NCBI GenBank assembly: GCA_023391535.1
Contig: JAEWAU010000117.1
Span: 1-37,201, forward strand
DNA: 37,201 nt
Reading direction: 5' to 3'
DNA from: Bacillota bacterium
GTDB taxonomy: Bacteria; Bacillota; Clostridia; Oscillospirales; Ethanoligenentaceae
The translations under genes and the position numbers were made by a program. Shown here piece by piece: positions 23,183 through 32,315 of the stretch (its first letter is position 1; each line of letters begins with the position of its first letter). The notes below the pieces were generated by a model. It ran no database searches, was not told where the DNA came from, and saw nothing but the letters and a program-made list of their open reading frames with translations.

Positions 23183-26100
23183 ATGAAGTTCAGAAAATTC
23201 CTCTCTGCACTGCTGACGGCCGCTCTTTTGGGAACGGGCACCCTGCTGCCGATGCGCACGCGCGCCGACATCCCGGTGACCATCGGCGATTCCGTGAGCG
23301 TCAAGCTAGGCTCCGACTATGCCGAAAGCGGCATGTCGGCCTGGGGCGGCGACGGCGCGGCGGTGCAGAAGACCTACGACGGCGTAAACGGCCTCGAAAC
23401 CTGCCCGCCGTGGCCCGGCGCCGAATACATCTACGCGAATGTGGGGGATTCGTTTATCAGCGGCGGGACAAACGCCGTGTACATCGCCCTTCAATACTAT
23501 GACGGCGGCGCGGCCGGAACGGCCTTCTCGATCAGCTACGACGGGGCGAGCAGCGCCTGGAAGGGCACCGCCGCCACCGCGCTCGGCGGCACCGACGCGT
23601 GGAAGACGGTGACCTATGCGGTTCCCGACGCAAAATTCGCCAACAGTGAAAACGGCGCGGATTTCCGCATCGACACCTCCGGCAACGTGTGTTTTTCGCA
23701 GATCACGGTGACCAAATGTACGGGTGAATTCACGCCCGCGTCCATCAGCGCGTCGCCATCTTCCATCACGATCGGCCTTTACGGCAGCCCGGCGCTTTCC
23801 GCGACGGTGTTCGACCAGAACGGCGCCGTAATGAGCGGCCAGAGCGTGACGTGGACAAGCGGCGACGCCTCCGTCGTTACGGTGGACGGCGGCGGCAGGC
23901 TCACCGCCGTCGCCCCCGGCACCGCGACTGTCACGGCCGCCTGCGGGAGCCTTACCTCGCCGGTGAGCGTAACGGTGAGCGCCGATATGCCCGTGAGCGT
24001 CGTCTTCGGCGGCAACAACGCCGCCGATAACGGCATCAACGTGTGGACGGGCGACGGTTCGGGCTACACCGTCGATACCTACGGCGGGGTCACCGGCTGG
24101 CAGACGAAGCCCGGCTACGGCGTCATCTACGGCAATGTCAGCGACAGCTACATATACGGCGGCCACCACAAGGTGGAAGTCGCCATCGAATACTACGACG
24201 CCCAGCTCGACGGCAAGCAGGATTTCGGCATCACGTACGATTCCCTGGCGGCCACGTGGGCTTCCTCCGCCGCTACCACCACGTACCTGACGGGCACGAA
24301 CACCTGGAAGACCGCCACGTACGTGCTCGACGACGCGAAATTCGCCAACGGTGAAAACGGCGCGGATTTCCGCATCTTCACAAGCGACTCCGACGTCTGC
24401 ATCCACAGCGTCACGGTGACGCGGATCCCCATTCTGACGATGGACGGCGGCAGCGCCCAGCCAGGCAATATCTTTACAAGCGGCACCACACCCGCGATTA
24501 GCCTGACTTTCGGCAATCAGTTCGATACCGCCGAGAATCTCGGCGTGACCTATCAGGCCGTCAACTCCGCGGGGAGCGACGTGGCGGACGGCCAGCTCGG
24601 CGTGAGCCTTGCGGCCGGGCAGGAGGGCGACGTGCAGACCGTCGCGCTCCCGAGCCTGCCCAAGGGCACCTATCGGCTCAAGGCGGCGGCCGAAAACGGC
24701 GACGGTTCGCAGACGGTGAATACCACCGTCAACTTCAGCGTCATCACGGATCTTGCCGGCAAAGACATCGCGCAGTTTTTGGGGCAGAATCACGTGCCGG
24801 TGGATTGCTACCAGAGCGAAAATCAGCAGCTCGCCTGGATCTTCAGTCAATCCGGCGCGACGCGCAGCCGCGCGGCGCTGGTGTACCTCACGAACGACAC
24901 GTCGCAGTCCGGCCTCGATACCTTCGTCCAGAACGTGAAGAACACGGTGACGCAGGACGACGGCAAGATCCAGTATTTCGAAGTCGGCAACGAGTCGAAC
25001 TCCAGCGGCGGTTTTTCCGCCCGGCAGTACTTCGACCAGCTCAAGCTCGCCTACGCGGCGGTAAAGAGCGTCGATCCGAACATCAAAGTCGTCATGGGCG
25101 TGGCGTTCGGCTACGACGCGAACTGGCTCAAGGCCGTCATTGATCTCGGCGGGCTCGATTATTCGGACGCGGTTTCCTTCCACCTCTACAGCGGCCTGAA
25201 CCCGGAACAGGAGAACCTCGTCGCGGATTTCCAGGACCTGCACGATTACATTCTCGGCAAGAAGCCCGGCAGCAGCTACGACCTGCTCCTCACCGAGACG
25301 GGCTACGCCACGCAGGATGCGGGCTGGGGCGGCATGAGCGAGCTCACCTCGGCCGCCTATGCGGCGCAGCTCTATGTCACGGGCTTCATCCATCAGGATC
25401 TTATCAAGGAGATCGACTGGTACGACTTCATGAACGACGGCACCGATCCGACCTCCTATGAAACAAACGGGGGCATTATCCGCGCGGATTACACCGCCAA
25501 GCCCTCGTTCGTGGCGTTCAACGCGGCGGCAAGCGAGCTTGCGGGCGCGGCCTATACGGCCTCCTATAACACGCTCGACCAAAACCTCCGCGTCTACAAG
25601 TTCCATCGTTCCACCGATAATAAGGACGTCTACGCCATCTGGTCGAACGGCGACCCGGAAACGGTGAGCCTGAACCTTGGCAGCGGCACGGCGCTGGTGG
25701 GCGACATGTTCGGCAACTTCAGCACCTACGCGGCGGTGAACGGCGCCGTGACGCTGAACGTCGCCGAGCAGCCCGTCTACGTGGAGGGCAGTTTTTCGCA
25801 GGCGCCCACCCTTTCCGCCGCGGCGTTCACCACCGATGTGGCGAGCGTTTCGGCCGCGCCGGGCGACGACATTACCATCCATGTCAACCGTTCGGCGGAC
25901 GCCCAGGCCCTCTCGGGCACGTACGCGGTGACGCTGCCCGCGGGCTGGACGCTCGAATCCGGAGGCACGTTTGAGGCGGGCAGCGCGACGGATACGCTCG
26001 TCGTCGCCGTGCCCGATACGGCCGCGGCCGGCACAAGCTCGATCACCATCGTTCCGCGAGACGATTCCGGAAACAGCTATGCGGCCCTTTCCGTTTCGGC

Positions 26101-29100
26101 GACGATCATCGAGCCCTCGGTCATCCAGGTGCAGCCCGAGGTAAACGCCGACGGCACGGGCTACATGCTGGCGGTGAACGTCACGAACAAGAGCGGCAAG
26201 CTGACCCTGAGCGGCGGCAAGGTAACGGTTCTTGAACCGACGGGCATGGCGGGCAGCCGGACATTCTCCGCCGTCGCCCCGGATTCCACGGCCACCGTGA
26301 CCTTCCCGTTTTCCTCCCTCAGCGCGTACACCCCCACCAGCGTGAAGCTGCAGATCGACCGCGACGACGGAACCTCCGAGGTCGTGACGCGCAGCATGAC
26401 CTCCCTCACGGCCGTGAAGGCGGATACGGCGCCCACGATCGACGGCACGTACGACGCCGCCGAATGGGCGAACGCCCGGACGTTTGAGTTGGACCAGGCC
26501 TCCCAGGCGGTGAATATTCCGAACTGGACCGCGGACTTCCTGAGCGCCACCGGCTATGTGAAGTGGGACGACAATAACCTCTACCTCGACGTGAAGGTAA
26601 CGGACCCCACAAACTACAACACGTACGCCGCCGGCTCGAACTGGATGGGCGATTCCGTGCAGTTCTCCATCGACCCGGGCCGCGGCCAGGGGTACGGCGT
26701 GCTGCCGCACACCGAAAACAACATCGCGCTGCGCTCGGATGGCGGCGGGGTTACCGCAACCGGCGGTTTTGGCGCCGGCGGCCTTTCCGACAGCGACATC
26801 CAGGTGACGCGCGACGACGCGACAAATACCACCAACTACGAGATGGCGATCAGCTGGACGGATATCCTGCCCTCCGGCATGGCGCCGTACGCGGGCATGG
26901 ATCTCGGCTTCTCGCTGCTTGTCAACGACAACAACGGCACGGGGCGCCTCGGCTGGATCCAGTACATGAGCGGCATCGGCGCGGGGAAAGACCCGACCCT
27001 TTACGGCGACCTGATTCTGGCGGGCCAGACCTCCCTGAACATCGGCCAAGCCTCAGCCCCGGCCTCAATATCGGTGAGCCCGTCATCGGTGACAGTCACC
27101 GCGGGCTCCTCCCAGGCCGTTTCCGCCACGGTGTTCGATCAGAACAGCCAGCCGATGAGCGGCCAGGCCGTCGTCTGGACGAGCGCGGATCCTACCGTCG
27201 CGGCAGTTGACTCAAGTGGCAACATCACGGGCGTCACTGCCGGCACCACGACGGTGACGGCGGCTTGCGGCAGCCTGAACGCCGCCGTGAACGTCACGGT
27301 GACGGCCGCGCCCAAGGCGACTACGCTGGAGGCCGACCCATGCTCGATCCTGATGGCAGTGGGCGCCATGCGCCAAATCAAGGCCGCGGTGTACGACCAG
27401 TTCGGCGGCGCCTTCGGCAGCGCTGTGAGCTTTACGAGCAGCAATCCGTCGGTCGCCTCGGTGGCGGCCGACGGCACCGTCACGGCGGGCCTGCCGGGCT
27501 TTACCGTCATCACGGTGACAGGCGCCGGCCTGACGGCAAAGGTGCCGGTCACCGTCCCCGGCGGCGGCACCACGATCGCCCGCGTCGATTCCTCCACGGC
27601 GCCCGGCAGCAGCCGGTGGTTCGATTACAATTCGGATAACAAGTACCCGTTCCTCTCGTTTACCGGCGGCGGCTGGTGGAGCGATTCGTGGGCCTGGATG
27701 TATACGGGCGTCGGCAGCGACCCCGGCAGCAACCCCGACCACGTCGATTTCACCTTCACCGGCAATTCCATCCGTGTCAACCTCAGCAGGTTCAACGGCG
27801 GTGGCAAGGCGAACGTCTACCTTGACGGCACGCTGATCGGGACGTACGACACGTACCTGAACATCCCCGACATCCAGCGCGACGGCTTCGTGTGTGAGAA
27901 GGACGGTCTTGAGGACGGCCAGCACACCGTGAGCGTCGCAGTGGCCGGAAAGTCCGTTTCGGGCAACGCGTACGATCTGATTAACGCGTTCGAGTACACC
28001 ACGGGCGAATCCATCTCGGTTCCGCCGATGGCGGCAGACGTGCTTGTCGATCTGCCCTCCGCCACCCTGCCGGCGGGCGGCACCGCCACGGCGAGCGCCG
28101 CGGTGGTAGACCAGAACGGCCAGCCAATGGCGGGCGCATCCGTTGCCTGGTCGAGCAGCGACGAAAGCGTCGCCACGGTTGACGCAAACGGCGTCGTCAC
28201 GGCGGTAGCGCCCGGCACGGCCACCATCACCGCCGCAAGCGGCGGCGTCTCGGGCAGCGTCAGCATCACCGTTTCGAACCCGACGCCGGCGGCGGCATCC
28301 GTTACGGTTACGGCGCCCACGACATCCCTGTCGGCGGGCGGCACCACCGTGGCGAGCGCCGCAGTGGCAGATCAGTTCGGCCAGCCCATGGCCGGCGCGG
28401 CCGTTACCTGGTCGAGCAGCGACGAAAGCGTCGCCACGGTTGACGCGAACGGCGTCGTCACGGCGGTAGCGCCCGGCACGGCCGTCATCACCGCCATGAG
28501 CGGAAACGTCTCCGGCACGCTTACCGTGACGGTTTCGTCTTCGACGCAGGTGGCCACGTCCATTTGGGTTGCGGCGCCTTATACGCTTCCGGATCACGAC
28601 GGCCAGCTTCAGCTTGCGGTAGGCGGTACCGTCGCGCTGGACGTAGCGGTGCGCGATTCGAACGGCCAGACCATCGAGGGAGCGGCCGTGACGTGGTCGA
28701 GCAGCGACGAAAGCGTCGCCACGGTTGACGCAAACGGCGTCGTCACGGCGGTCGCGGCCGGAGCGGTCTTTATCTCCGCAGCGAGCGGCGGCGTTTCCCG
28801 CAATCTCTATCTGGACGTTCCGGACCCCGCCGTTCAGGTAGTACCCTATTCCCAAACGACGGCGATGGCTTCGAGCGTCAATTACTGGGATCAAGGGAGT
28901 GTGGCGGCAAACGCCGTCAACGGCAATCTTTACGACAGTTGGAGCTCCGACGATAATTCCAACAGCTTCCCTCAGTGGATCTCGGTTGACCTCGGCCAGA
29001 CCTACGACGTTTCGCAACTCAAGCTCACCAACATCTATTGGACCGGTTATATCACCGGCCACGAGATTTGGGTCAGCGAAAACGGCACCGATTGGACGAA

Positions 29101-30553
29101 GGTTTTCACCGGAACCTGGAACTGGAATTTCAATACGCAAAACGCCCAATGGGTGGAGGATCATTTCACCCCCGTACCCGCACGGTATGTCAAGTTGGTT
29201 ATCAACTCTGCGGAGAAGCCGGACGGCTCATCCGCCACGATCAGCCAGATCAACGAGCTGCGCATCGGCTATGTGAGCGGCTCCGGGACGCCGGCGGCGG
29301 CCTCCGTTACGGTTACGGCGCCCACGACATCCCTGTCGGCGGGCGGCACCATTGCGGCGAACGCCGCAGTGGCAGATCAGTTCGGCCAGCCCATGGCCGG
29401 CGCGGCCGTTGCCTGGTCGAGCAGCGACGAAAACGTCGCCACGGTTGACGCAAACGGCGTTGTCACGGCGGTAGCACCCGGCACGGCCGTCATCACCGCC
29501 ATGAGCGGAAACGTCTCCGGCCAAATCACCGTGACGGTTCATGCGGCACCGTCCGCGCCCGCCTCCCCGGCGCCTGCTCCCATCACGGTTACGGGAACAA
29601 GCACGGCAAAAAGCGACGGCACTACGGCTATCCAGGCGACGATTCCGGCTTCCGGCACCAACACCTCCACGGTTTCCAGCGTCAGCGCAGTGCTCGGCAA
29701 CGTAACGGTCACCGTTCCCGCCTCGGTGCTGAACGATGCGCTGGGCGGCGGCTCCTCGCTCAGCCTAATCCAGTCGGCGCCTTCAGACGCAACGCAGAAG
29801 CAATTCCAGGTCGCGGCGGGCGATACCGGTCTTGCGGCGCTCGCCGCCTGGGACATTGACCTGACACGCTCCGCCGGCGACGGTACCTCCGCTCCCGTAC
29901 ACGACTTAAACGGCAATGCCACCGTTTCCATCCGCCTGACGGCGGAGCAATTGATACAACTCAAGGCAGTTTCGGATCTGAAGCTTTGCTACTACGACCC
30001 CTCCGCCGGCACGCTGAGCGATATGGGTGCCGTGTTCGACCTTGCGGCCGGAACGGTTACCTTTACCACCAAGCATTTCAGCACCTATGTCATCACTTCC
30101 GCGGCACAGAATACGCCGATCGGCGTACTTTATGCCTCCCAGGTGCAAAAACTGGGCTGGCTCGGCGCGGCGGCCGACGGCGCCCTTTCCGGCACCACCG
30201 GCAAAAGCCTGCGCGACGAAGCGGTTACCGTCAGGCTGACCGGCACGCTTCCCAAGGGAGCCTCCATCGTATACCAATCCCATGTGCAGAAATCCGGCTG
30301 GCTGCCGGCCGTTTCGGACGGAGCGGTGGCGGGCACAGCCGGGAAGGCTCTGCGTCTTGAGGCCCTGCGCATCACGCTGAAAGGTCTTACCGGCTACGCG
30401 GCGAAGTACCGCGTCTATGTGCAGAGCAAGGGCTGGCTCGGTTGGGTGACCACGGAAAACGGCACGGATATTTCCAAGGCGGCGGTTGCCGGCACCACCG
30501 GCAAGGGCCTGCGCATCGAGGCGCTCGAGATCCAGGTGGTCAAAACAACCTGA
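23183..30553 (+). CDS. Giant secreted multimodular glycoside hydrolase with BIG2, CBM and ChW modules
   Basis: A 2456-residue extracellular protein. The signal peptide MKFRKFLSALLTAALLG... is cleaved near TRA (about residue 28). Modules in order: a beta-sandwich repeat unit (30-180), BIG2 Ig-like domain (185-268), a second copy of the first unit (268-415), a beta domain (416-528), a clan-A-like glycoside hydrolase (528-870) with Glu604 in FEVGNESNS as acid/base and Glu705 in LLLTETGYAT as nucleophile, beta domains (870-1066), a CBM9-like domain (1082-1285), two BIG2 (1292-1460), an unassigned CBM-like unit (1463-1610), three BIG2 (1617-1878), an F5/8C or CBM32-like discoidin domain (1880-2031), another BIG2 (2036-2120), a Pro/Ala linker, a domain of unknown type (2134-2308) and three ChW repeats (2311-2456). 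ChW repeats bind cell walls or scaffolds in clostridia. GGAG precedes the ATG by 11 bases. Confidence 0.9.
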   Translation: MKFRKFLSALLTAALLGTGTLLPMRTRADIPVTIGDSVSVKLGSDYAESGMSAWGGDGAAVQKTYDGVNGLETCPPWPGAEYIYANVGDSFISGGTNAVYIALQYYDGGAAGTAFSISYDGASSAWKGTAATALGGTDAWKTVTYAVPDAKFANSENGADFRIDTSGNVCFSQITVTKCTGEFTPASISASPSSITIGLYGSPALSATVFDQNGAVMSGQSVTWTSGDASVVTVDGGGRLTAVAPGTATVTAACGSLTSPVSVTVSADMPVSVVFGGNNAADNGINVWTGDGSGYTVDTYGGVTGWQTKPGYGVIYGNVSDSYIYGGHHKVEVAIEYYDAQLDGKQDFGITYDSLAATWASSAATTTYLTGTNTWKTATYVLDDAKFANGENGADFRIFTSDSDVCIHSVTVTRIPILTMDGGSAQPGNIFTSGTTPAISLTFGNQFDTAENLGVTYQAVNSAGSDVADGQLGVSLAAGQEGDVQTVALPSLPKGTYRLKAAAENGDGSQTVNTTVNFSVITDLAGKDIAQFLGQNHVPVDCYQSENQQLAWIFSQSGATRSRAALVYLTNDTSQSGLDTFVQNVKNTVTQDDGKIQYFEVGNESNSSGGFSARQYFDQLKLAYAAVKSVDPNIKVVMGVAFGYDANWLKAVIDLGGLDYSDAVSFHLYSGLNPEQENLVADFQDLHDYILGKKPGSSYDLLLTETGYATQDAGWGGMSELTSAAYAAQLYVTGFIHQDLIKEIDWYDFMNDGTDPTSYETNGGIIRADYTAKPSFVAFNAAASELAGAAYTASYNTLDQNLRVYKFHRSTDNKDVYAIWSNGDPETVSLNLGSGTALVGDMFGNFSTYAAVNGAVTLNVAEQPVYVEGSFSQAPTLSAAAFTTDVASVSAAPGDDITIHVNRSADAQALSGTYAVTLPAGWTLESGGTFEAGSATDTLVVAVPDTAAAGTSSITIVPRDDSGNSYAALSVSATIIEPSVIQVQPEVNADGTGYMLAVNVTNKSGKLTLSGGKVTVLEPTGMAGSRTFSAVAPDSTATVTFPFSSLSAYTPTSVKLQIDRDDGTSEVVTRSMTSLTAVKADTAPTIDGTYDAAEWANARTFELDQASQAVNIPNWTADFLSATGYVKWDDNNLYLDVKVTDPTNYNTYAAGSNWMGDSVQFSIDPGRGQGYGVLPHTENNIALRSDGGGVTATGGFGAGGLSDSDIQVTRDDATNTTNYEMAISWTDILPSGMAPYAGMDLGFSLLVNDNNGTGRLGWIQYMSGIGAGKDPTLYGDLILAGQTSLNIGQASAPASISVSPSSVTVTAGSSQAVSATVFDQNSQPMSGQAVVWTSADPTVAAVDSSGNITGVTAGTTTVTAACGSLNAAVNVTVTAAPKATTLEADPCSILMAVGAMRQIKAAVYDQFGGAFGSAVSFTSSNPSVASVAADGTVTAGLPGFTVITVTGAGLTAKVPVTVPGGGTTIARVDSSTAPGSSRWFDYNSDNKYPFLSFTGGGWWSDSWAWMYTGVGSDPGSNPDHVDFTFTGNSIRVNLSRFNGGGKANVYLDGTLIGTYDTYLNIPDIQRDGFVCEKDGLEDGQHTVSVAVAGKSVSGNAYDLINAFEYTTGESISVPPMAADVLVDLPSATLPAGGTATASAAVVDQNGQPMAGASVAWSSSDESVATVDANGVVTAVAPGTATITAASGGVSGSVSITVSNPTPAAASVTVTAPTTSLSAGGTTVASAAVADQFGQPMAGAAVTWSSSDESVATVDANGVVTAVAPGTAVITAMSGNVSGTLTVTVSSSTQVATSIWVAAPYTLPDHDGQLQLAVGGTVALDVAVRDSNGQTIEGAAVTWSSSDESVATVDANGVVTAVAAGAVFISAASGGVSRNLYLDVPDPAVQVVPYSQTTAMASSVNYWDQGSVAANAVNGNLYDSWSSDDNSNSFPQWISVDLGQTYDVSQLKLTNIYWTGYITGHEIWVSENGTDWTKVFTGTWNWNFNTQNAQWVEDHFTPVPARYVKLVINSAEKPDGSSATISQINELRIGYVSGSGTPAAASVTVTAPTTSLSAGGTIAANAAVADQFGQPMAGAAVAWSSSDENVATVDANGVVTAVAPGTAVITAMSGNVSGQITVTVHAAPSAPASPAPAPITVTGTSTAKSDGTTAIQATIPASGTNTSTVSSVSAVLGNVTVTVPASVLNDALGGGSSLSLIQSAPSDATQKQFQVAAGDTGLAALAAWDIDLTRSAGDGTSAPVHDLNGNATVSIRLTAEQLIQLKAVSDLKLCYYDPSAGTLSDMGAVFDLAAGTVTFTTKHFSTYVITSAAQNTPIGVLYASQVQKLGWLGAAADGALSGTTGKSLRDEAVTVRLTGTLPKGASIVYQSHVQKSGWLPAVSDGAVAGTAGKALRLEALRITLKGLTGYAAKYRVYVQSKGWLGWVTTENGTDISKAAVAGTTGKGLRIEALEIQVVKTT
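28282..28515 (+). repeat. 234-bp direct repeat, copy 1 (BIG2 module)
   Basis: This segment encodes one BIG2 Ig-like module of the giant protein. It differs from copy 2 (29287-29520) at 10 of 234 positions by my count, with the two copies separated by another BIG2 and a discoidin domain. The core word TGGTCGAGCAGCGACGAAA also appears near 28149 and 28693. Confidence 0.85.
29287..29520 (+). repeat. 234-bp direct repeat, copy 2 (BIG2 module)
   Basis: Second copy of the repeat at 28282-28515, same orientation and same length, without indels. The high identity at DNA level points to recent duplication or gene conversion inside the gene and a risk of length variation between strains. Confidence 0.85.
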
Positions 30554-30602
30554 CTTCCAACGTCAGTTTGTCCAGAGCCCTCGCAAGCCGGAAGCATAAA
30601 AT

Positions 30603-30643
30603 AAGAGGCTGCCGCAAAGCTTTCATTTTGCGGCAGCCTCTTT
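30603..30643 (+). terminator. Bidirectional Rho-independent terminator after the giant gene
   Basis: A 15-16-bp stem (AGAGGCTGCCGCAAA at 30604-30618 with its exact complement at 30627-30641) and an 8-base loop are followed by TTATTG on the plus strand and TTATTTTA on the minus strand. It ends the giant gene and probably also stopped the decayed esterase gene that converges on it. Confidence 0.88.
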
Positions 30644-30725
30644 ATTGATAAAGCCAGCCTTTTCGTGTGCCGATGCCGGCCGTAAACCCGGCACTACCGC
30701 ACTGATGGTACGGACACGGAGAAAG

Positions 30726-31325
30726 CCTTCTTCGGAAAAGCCAGGTTCGATAAACTCGCAAATGCCTTTTGATAAACGCATCCATCAGGGAATATACCTC
30801 TTCGCTCCAGAGCCCCGCCGTCCCGTGATCCGCGCCCCTCATTTTGTAGAATTCAACTTTCTTGCCGCAGCGCTTCAAATGCTCGTACAACAGGACGCTC
30901 TGCCGGAGCGGCACGATCCGGTCTTTGTCGCCGTGCAGAATCAGCATGGGCGACACGGGCTTTTCGGCCGAGATATGTTCCATGGGGTTCGAGAGCCTTG
31001 TGATTTCAGGGTGTTTCTTCATAGAATCGATGCTCAAAAGCGTGCATTAGATGCTCTCGGGCGAGCTGTGGTCGCAGATGCTCGGAAATTTTTAGCATCC
31101 TGGATCTGCGCGGGGAAAACCGCCGTATCCGAAGGCCTGTATTCGACGAGCGCCACAACGTACCCCAGCCTCGCGAACCTCGAAACTGCGGGATATCGAA
31201 CCGAACGTTCTGCTTCCTCCAGTCCGAGCCCTGCACGTAAACCACGAGCGGGTGGCGCTGCCCTTCGCCTCCGGCGCGCGAAAGCGGCACAAAAATCTGC
31301 AGCGTCAGATGAGAGCAATTATAAA
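30726..31325 (-). pseudogene. Decayed alpha/beta-hydrolase esterase gene
   Basis: Three minus-strand frames together spell a BD-FAE/acetyl-esterase-like protein. The N-terminal part reads HLTLQIFVPLSRAGG and HPLVVYVQGSDW; a frameshift near 31190 leads to VSRFARLGYVVALVEYRPSD and FPAQIQDAKN; a second break near 31100 follows. The C-terminal part (30733-31037) reads ISAEKPVSPMLILHGDKDRIVPLRQSVLLY and GADHGTAGLW, with the catalytic Asp and His. The nucleophile-serine region (a GDSSGG-type motif) is missing between the blocks, so the gene cannot make an active enzyme. Its N-terminal end abuts a transposase remnant at about 31312. No start codon survives. Confidence in the pseudogene call is good. 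Confidence 0.8.
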
Positions 31326-31605
31326 GTTATACCCGCGGTATGTCCGCGATCAATTTCGTATCATGAAAGACTGCGCCGTCAGATACGAAAAGCCGGAGTT
31401 CGAAAAAGCCATGGCTTACTGCATCGCGCGGGATCTGCACAGCGCCACCGATCTCAGGGATACGCTCGAGTTTTTAAAACAGAGTTGCCAAAACCTCAGC
31501 CTGACGCGATTCAGCTTCCTGAGAAATACCTCGCGCACACAACAAAAACCGGTCCGCTTGAGAAATACCTTTCAGGGAAAGCAGCGCCTCGCATTGTATT
31601 TCCGT
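31308..31605 (+). pseudogene. Remnant of an IS21-type transposase (IstA C-terminus)
   Basis: Frame 1 encodes LYPRYVRDQFRIMKD, FEKAMAYCIARDLHSATDLRDTLEFLK, which resembles the C-terminal region of IS21-family IstA transposases. After a run of T and A at about 31470 the matching sequence continues in the -1 frame: TELPKPQPDAIQLPEKYLAH and TGPLEKYLSG, the usual Pro-rich IstA tail. The N-terminal DDE catalytic part is absent, as is the istB helper gene. No terminal inverted repeats could be fixed. The fragment is oriented opposite to the decayed esterase that it abuts. Family identification is from memory of the motif pattern and is moderately sure. Confidence 0.6.
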
Positions 31606-31668
31606 ATCGGTTTGTGGGTATGGTTCAGGAAGTTACGAGCGTGTTTTTTTCAAGCCCGCTAAGACGCG

Positions 31669-32247
31669 CTACGAGAACGCCAGCACGCCGAGGAAAACGG
31701 CCATCACCGCCGCGTCGGACGCGAGCGGAACCAGCCCGTCCCAGTAGCTCGCCTGGGCATCAAGGCGATAATAGAGCACATAGCACACCACGCCCGCCGC
31801 GGTGGCAAGGCCGACGAGCACAGCAAGCGCAACCGTGCGCCCGGGGCCGAAGCGCCCCGCGCCGCGCAGCGCGGCCACGGCGCAAAGCTGTGCCGCCGCC
31901 CATACGAGCATGATGAGCAGCTCCGACGTAACGGGCCGGTGGAACGCGGCCTTTGTGACGAGCAGCAGAATCAGATACAGCGCGAGCGCGCCCAGCAGAA
32001 TGGGCCCCGAAAGTCCGCCGCCGGAAGCCGCGTTCAGCGCGCGGACGGAAAGCGCCAGCAGCACGAGCGCAGGCAGGCCCGTGGCAAACGCCAGCGCCAG
32101 CAGCGCCCACCCGGAGGAAAGTCCCGGCGAGCCGTGCCGGAAGCAGATGAGCCACCAGGCCATGTAAAACACGCTGCAGAAAAGCAGCAGGGCGTCGCCC
32201 GCAAACAGCATCCAGAGCGGTGCGGTGAACGCGCGAAAGCATCCCAT
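31669..32247 (-). CDS. Integral membrane protein of unknown function
   Basis: A 192-residue, very hydrophobic protein with about six membrane segments: FAGDALLLFCSVFYMAWWLIC, WALLALAFATGLPALVLLAL, LLGALALYLILLLV, LLIMLVWAAAQLCAVAAL, VALAVLVGLATAAGVVCYVL and the C-terminal DAAVMAVFLGVLAF. No catalytic or transport motif was recognised. The start at 32247 is preceded by GGGGAGG at 8 bases. The neighbour on the same strand is an acylphosphatase 68 bases upstream, which gives no clear functional hint. Confidence 0.75.
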   Translation of the reverse strand: MGCFRAFTAPLWMLFAGDALLLFCSVFYMAWWLICFRHGSPGLSSGWALLALAFATGLPALVLLALSVRALNAASGGGLSGPILLGALALYLILLLVTKAAFHRPVTSELLIMLVWAAAQLCAVAALRGAGRFGPGRTVALAVLVGLATAAGVVCYVLYYRLDAQASYWDGLVPLASDAAVMAVFLGVLAFS

Positions 32248-32315
32248 AAAGCGGCCTCCCCGTATGATTTAAGCTTAATAATACGAAACGTATTTTTTGG
32301 TTTTGCCGGGCGCGG

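Noticed and set aside
23306..27049. Very long antisense open frame inside the giant gene
   Set aside because: Arises from GC-rich codon use in the giant gene; Arg/Gly/His/Val-rich with no family pattern and no ribosome site.
28110..29520. CRISPR-like spaced repeats
   Set aside because: The repeats are coding BIG2 modules in frame, of 100-234 bp with coding spacers, not short palindromic repeats.
31308..31605. Programmed -1 frameshift in a functional transposase
   Set aside because: The catalytic part and partner gene are absent, so the fragment is dead whatever the frame; kept only as a curiosity in findings.
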